A stretch of DNA of 26,757 nt from Bog-756 sp050014755 (GTDB taxonomy: Bacteria > Actinomycetota > Acidimicrobiia > Acidimicrobiales > RAAP-2). Where the stretch lies: NCBI GenBank assembly GCA_050014755.1, contig JBEKCS010000049.1, forward strand, positions 1-26,757, given 5' to 3'. A model generated the notes under the pieces. That model did not search any database and was not told the DNA's origin. It saw nothing but the letters and a program-made list of their open reading frames with translations. Positions 23,725-26,757 of the stretch are shown in pieces (the stretch's first letter is position 1; every line of letters starts with the position of its first letter). The position numbers and the translations under genes were made by a program.

Positions 23725-24366
23725 TCAGGCCGACCGGTTGGTGCCCGCGGCACGGTCGACCGCGGCCCGGCGTCCGTCGACGAGGTACTGGACCCCGGTG
23801 AACACGGTGAGGAAGGCGGCCACCCACATACCGGCGGCCAGCAGGCCGTGGTGCGATACCAGCGGCGGGGCCAGGCACATGCCGATGGCGATGTCCTGGA
23901 CCAGGGTCTTCAACTTGGCGGAGTTGCGAGCCGGGATGGAGATGCCGTTCCGACCGGCCACCGAGCGGTAGACGCTCATGGCGATCTCCCGGACGGCCAT
24001 GATCGCCACCGGGGGCCACCACACGATCCCCTTCGCCACCAGGGCGACGAGGGCGCCGAGCACGACGACCTTGTCGGCGAGCGGGTCCAGGAACGCACCG
24101 GAGCGGGTCGTGCCCTGCCTGCGGGCCACCCATCCGTCGATGCCGTCGGACGCGGCCAGCAGGCCGGCGAAGACGAAGGTGAGCCAGCTCGCCCCCCAGA
24201 GCATGATCATGACGACGACCACCGGGGTGGCGAGCAGTCGGATCACCGTGATGGCGTTGGCCGGGGTCAGCAGGGCCGACGGCCCGAAGGTGGTGCTCCT
24301 CGCGGTCGTGGGTACCGACGGTCCGGACCTCGCCGGAAGCTCGGACCCGAGGGTCCCGTCGCTCAT
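23725..24366 (-). CDS. pgsA: CDP-diacylglycerol--glycerol-3-phosphate 3-phosphatidyltransferase
   Basis: 213 residues, integral membrane. It makes phosphatidylglycerolphosphate from CDP-diacylglycerol and glycerol-3-phosphate in the inner membrane. The CDP-alcohol phosphotransferase signature D-x2-DG-x2-AR-x8-G-x3-D-x3-D is complete in SDGIDGWVARRQGTTRSGAF followed by LDPLADK. Four to five hydrophobic segments surround it. A hydrophilic N-terminal tail of about 30 residues precedes the first helix. ATG 24366 overlaps the rimO stop by 4 nt (ATGA), so it is coupled to rimO. Confidence 0.94.
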   Translation of the reverse strand: MSDGTLGSELPARSGPSVPTTARSTTFGPSALLTPANAITVIRLLATPVVVVMIMLWGASWLTFVFAGLLAASDGIDGWVARRQGTTRSGAFLDPLADKVVVLGALVALVAKGIVWWPPVAIMAVREIAMSVYRSVAGRNGISIPARNSAKLKTLVQDIAIGMCLAPPLVSHHGLLAAGMWVAAFLTVFTGVQYLVDGRRAAVDRAAGTNRSA

Positions 24367-25772
24367 CGTCCCCCCGTACCGACCGTGGCCAGCGGTGTGG
24401 TCGCTCCCTTCGGGCCACGTCCCTCCACCTCGGCGGACAGGTCGGGACCGTCGGCGTCGACGACGACGACCTCGACGAACGAGCCGACCGGCAGGTCGAG
24501 GGGGACGGTGACGATCCCGTCGATCTCGGGTGCCTCGCGGTAGGAGCGGGCCTCGCCCGGGGCGTCGACCAGGACCTCGATGGTGGACCCGATGAGGTCC
24601 TCCCGGCGCCGTGCGGTGATGGCGTCCTGCAACTCGGTGCACTCGCGGATGCGCTCGGTCACCAGTTCCCCGGGGACCTGGCCGTCCAGACCGGCGGCGT
24701 ACGTGCCGGCTTCGTTGCTGAACGGGAAGAAGCCGACCCAGTCCAGTTGTGCCTCGGTGATCCAGTCCAGCAGGCGGTCGTGGTCCTCCTCGGTCTCCCC
24801 CGGGTAGCCCACGATGAACGACGACCGGAACGCGGCGGTGGGCTCGGCCGCCCGGATGGACCGGATCCGGTCGAGGAAACGCTCGCCCTCGCCCCAGCGG
24901 CGCATGCGCTTCAGCAGGGGTCGGGACACGTGTTGGAGGGAGAGGTCGAAGTAGGGCACGCCGGTGGCCAGTATGGCCGCAACCAGAGCGTCGTCGAGGG
25001 TGGACGGGTAGAGGTAGAGGAGGCGGGTCCACCGGACCCGCTCGGATACCGCGCCTACCAGGTCCACGATGGGCCGGTTGCCGCCGACTGCCGGGCCGTC
25101 GAGCCGGGGCTCGACCCGACCGGTGGACCGGTCCAGGGCGAACGAGGACAGGTCCTGGGCGACGAGGACGACTTCGGCGAGGGATCCGTCGGCACCGCCC
25201 AGCTGGTCCACCTCGGCCAGGATCGACCCGGTGGATCGGGAGCGCTGCTTGCCCCGGAAGGACGGGATGGCACAGAAGCCACAGTTGCGGTCGCAGCCCT
25301 CGGCGACCTTCACGTACGCCCATGGTGCCGTCGAGTGGGGTCGGGGGAGGTTGAGCAGGTCGAACGCGGGGAGCGGTGCGGCAGGGACGGGCTTGGTGCC
25401 GAGCGTCACCGGTGTCCGCCCGGTAGGGGATGGGTTCGGGGCCGGGGCCGTATGCAGCGACGCACCGAACGGGGCGACCAGGTCGACCTCGGGAAGGGCA
25501 TCGGCCAGTTCGTCCCCGTACCGCTCGGCCATGCAGCCGGTTACCACCAGGCGGGCGCCTTCCCTCCGGCTGTCGGCGAGGGCGAGGACGGTGTCGATCG
25601 ACTCCTGGCGGGCGGCCTCGATGAAGGCACACGTGTTGACCACCACCAGGTCCGCCTCCTCGGGGGAGTCGGCCGCCACGAAGCCGTCCACGGTCAACGT
25701 CCCGACCAATTTGTCCGAGTCGACCTGGTTTTTCGGGCAGCCCAAGGTTTCGATCCAGTACCGCTCGGCCAC
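24363..25772 (-). CDS. rimO: Ribosomal protein uS12 methylthiotransferase RimO
   Basis: 469 residues, full length. RimO methylthiolates an aspartate of ribosomal protein S12 using two Fe-S clusters and SAM. The UPF0004 domain carries Cys12 (LGCPKNQVDSD), Cys48 (VNTCAF) and Cys80 (TGCMAERYG); the radical-SAM cluster ligands are Cys160, Cys164 and Cys167 (CDRNCGFC). A C-terminal TRAM domain follows (about 400-469). LGCPKNQVDSD separates it from MiaB, which has a different motif here. A Pro/Ala-rich insert (about 107-135) lies between the two domains. GTG 25772 is preceded by TAGATT at 6 nt and no Shine-Dalgarno, another leaderless-like start. First gene of rimO-pgsA-cinA. Confidence 0.95.
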   Translation of the reverse strand: MAERYWIETLGCPKNQVDSDKLVGTLTVDGFVAADSPEEADLVVVNTCAFIEAARQESIDTVLALADSRREGARLVVTGCMAERYGDELADALPEVDLVAPFGASLHTAPAPNPSPTGRTPVTLGTKPVPAAPLPAFDLLNLPRPHSTAPWAYVKVAEGCDRNCGFCAIPSFRGKQRSRSTGSILAEVDQLGGADGSLAEVVLVAQDLSSFALDRSTGRVEPRLDGPAVGGNRPIVDLVGAVSERVRWTRLLYLYPSTLDDALVAAILATGVPYFDLSLQHVSRPLLKRMRRWGEGERFLDRIRSIRAAEPTAAFRSSFIVGYPGETEEDHDRLLDWITEAQLDWVGFFPFSNEAGTYAAGLDGQVPGELVTERIRECTELQDAITARRREDLIGSTIEVLVDAPGEARSYREAPEIDGIVTVPLDLPVGSFVEVVVVDADGPDLSAEVEGRGPKGATTPLATVGTGGR

Positions 25773-25864
25773 CGGTCCAATCTAGTGGGGTGTGGCGGTT
25801 CCGGCGCCGCAGCCATCAGTCTGGTCCCCAGTCGAGGCGCCGGGGACTGTCCGCCGGGACCACC

Positions 25865-25896
25865 AGGCCACCAGGACCCCGGTGCCCTGGTGGCCT
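25865..25896 (-). terminator. Hairpin downstream of tRNA-Ser
   Basis: AGGCCACCAGG (25865-25875) and CCTGGTGGCCT (25886-25896) make an 11-bp perfect stem with a 10-nt loop, about 50 bp past the tRNA 3' end. A second, smaller dyad, GATGTC-TCGC-GACATC (25921-25936), lies 6 bp past it. Either could end the tRNA transcript; neither has a T-run. Confidence 0.5.
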
Positions 25897-25942
25897 CCGG
25901 TAATAGGTTCAACCGTCCACGATGTCTCGCGACATCACAGAG

Positions 25943-26031
25943 CGGAGAGGGAGGGATTTGAACCCTCGGACCCAGTTACCCAGGTCAACTCATTAGCAGT
26001 GAGTCCGATTCGGCCGCTCTCGCACCTCTCC
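25943..26031 (-). tRNA. tRNA-Ser (anticodon GCT)
   Basis: 89 nt. The acceptor stem GGAGAGG (26031-26025) pairs with CCTCTCC (25950-25944), followed by discriminator G at 25943; CCA is not encoded. The anticodon arm ACTCA-CTGCTAA-TGAGT gives anticodon GCT, reading AGC and AGT. A long variable arm, as expected for serine, and a T-arm GAGGG-TTCAAAT-CCCTC complete the fold. A phage-like integrase remnant lies on its 5' side. Confidence 0.95.
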
Positions 26032-26045
26032 TTGCCCCTTGGTCT

Positions 26046-26290
26046 ATGAGTTGGTCGATGTTTCCACGGGTGGACGGCAGGACCAAGACCTCGAGACGGC
26101 CCAAGGCTACAGGAACGATCGAGAAGCGAGGCCCGGGCAGATGGCGCTCCCGGATCTTCATCGGGACCGACCCCGTCACCGGAAACGTGAGCCGACCGTG
26201 CCTGCCCACATGGGTCGAAGGGGTGCCCCGGCATGCAGGGCTGAGTTCCTCACTCAGCTGGACCAGCTGAGGACAGGGGGATGTGTTCAC
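26046..26290 (+). pseudogene. Tyrosine recombinase (integrase) N-terminal remnant, frameshifted
   Basis: From ATG 26046 (or ATG 26058) the frame contains GTIEKRGPGRWRSRIFIGTD and PVTGNVSR. This is the N-terminal SAM-like/AP2-type DNA-binding segment that opens phage integrases of the GTIxKRGxGxWxxRxxxGxDPxTG pattern. Around 26190 the similarity moves to the next forward frame, where GRRGAPACRAEFLTQLDQLR matches the continuing helix (GTRREAEAxLxxLLxxxDxG). One frameshift is therefore present. The core and catalytic domains with the R-H-R-Y residues are missing, as the sequence changes to a minus-strand gene at 26321. Non-functional remnant. Confidence 0.7.
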
Positions 26291-26320
26291 GTTCCCAAGC
26301 TGGGGGCGAGGTGGGCCGCG

Positions 26321-26637
26321 TCAGACCACCTTCCTGTTCGGATTGCCGATGCGCATCATGTAGTCGCCGAACATAGGGACGGTGAAGTCGATGCGCCCTC
26401 GCTCAGGCACGAAGCACAATGACCGTTTGAGCAGCGATTCTCGTACGGGCGTGAGCGCCGATGGCTCGCGTCCGAGGGTCTTCGCCACTTCTGCGGTCCG
26501 AACCGGCCCAGGTCCAATCTGAGCCATGGCAAGCATGTACTTTCGTTCGGCAGGGGTCGAGGCACCGGCCCGCACCTTGAAGAAGCCGTCGTCGAGCTCG
26601 GCCAAGGCCAGGGGGATACTCCGCCGCACATGCTGCG
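26321..26637 (-). pseudogene. C-terminal fragment of an AAA-family ATPase, cut by an insertion sequence
   Basis: The frame (open to 26656) carries ALAELDDGFFKVRAGASTPA, then ERKYMLAMAQIGPGPVRTAE and FTVPMFGDYMMRIGNPNRK. This is the C-terminal winged-helix part of a family of actinobacterial and archaeal-type AAA ATPases, where AMAxLGPGPxRxxxIAxxLG and FTVPxFxxYMxR recur. Walker motifs lie in the missing N-terminal part. The native reading stops at about 26637, where the IS21-like repeats begin; the first few residues of the longer frame (MGNFSD) come from the IS. It has no start of its own and is probably dead. Confidence 0.68.
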
Positions 26638-26757
26638 GATCACTGAAATTCCCCACCCTCGATCACTGAAATTCCCCACCCCCTGAGCAGGGTGGCGGGC
26701 CACTTGAAAGGTCCGCCATTCCGGTGGAGGGCCCCTCGATGCTGGCGGTGTCCAAGC
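26638..26757 (-). mobile_element. End of an IS21-like insertion sequence (partial)
   Basis: GATCACTGAAATTCCCCACCC occurs twice, at 26638-26658 and 26661-26681, 23 bp apart. Multiple short direct repeats at the termini are typical of IS21-family elements, where IstA binds them, and GGGGAATTTCAGTGATC on the minus strand resembles ends of actinobacterial IS21 members. The remaining 76 bp would be internal and contain no recognisable gene. The transposase genes are outside the window, so the family call is tentative. Confidence 0.5.

Noticed and set aside
1..26757. CRISPR array
   Set aside because: No set of regularly spaced identical repeats longer than 20 bp with unique spacers; the 23-bp-spaced pair at 26638-26681 has only a 2-bp gap.

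Overview
This is a GC-rich chromosomal segment, most likely from an actinobacterium of the class Acidimicrobiia. The grounds are the tandem GYWLVGSDGG-type repeat protein at the left, the rimO-pgsA-cinA-recA neighbourhood, an F420-type luciferase-like oxidoreductase, a GAAC-N4-GTTC SOS box at recA, and many starts that look leaderless. Placement rests on protein style alone; no marker gene was aligned.

Layout. 1-120 is the end of an IS3-family element that cuts off a secreted/membrane repeat protein (to 833). 834-3634 is an accessory zone of visibly lower GC. It holds a hipBA toxin-antitoxin operon (1532-3081, minus) with its own operator repeats, bracketed by two identical 41-bp repeats (1386-1426, 3414-3454) that resemble the 3' half of a tRNA-Lys. 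From 3635 the core resumes: rpiA, a cryptic cysteine-free DksA/TraR-like reading frame, an Ohr/OsmC peroxidase and a CPYC thioredoxin-fold protein (plus), then NADP-glutamate dehydrogenase (minus). A polytopic membrane protein follows, translationally coupled to a 72-residue one-helix protein, then a quinone-oxidoreductase-like enzyme. Next are a methyltransferase, a divergent NmrA-like reductase / Rrf2 regulator pair around a perfect palindrome, an ABC-F ATPase, a TetR regulator and an SDR.

15407-17641 (minus) is a three-gene set: LLM-class oxidoreductase, NTF2-like protein and SDR. Divergent from it is a Tat-exported protein with the N,N-dimethylformamidase large-subunit fold (17886-19688). 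19815-25772 is a housekeeping block: recA, a divergent DUF3048 membrane-anchored protein, and the cotranscribed rimO-pgsA-cinA. tRNA-Ser(GCT) follows at 25943-26031. The right edge is again accessory: a frameshifted integrase remnant, the C-terminal piece of an AAA ATPase, and an IS21-like end with two 23-bp-spaced repeats.

Both ends of the window lie in insertion-sequence ends, as is common when an assembly breaks at repeats. The most notable observations are the integrase-less hipBA islet between tRNA-Lys-like repeats, the DksA-like frame without a usable start codon, the recurrent TANNNT box 6-7 nt before start codons, and a perfect 13-bp hairpin between divergent genes. I found no CRISPR array and no clearly novel multi-gene defence system.
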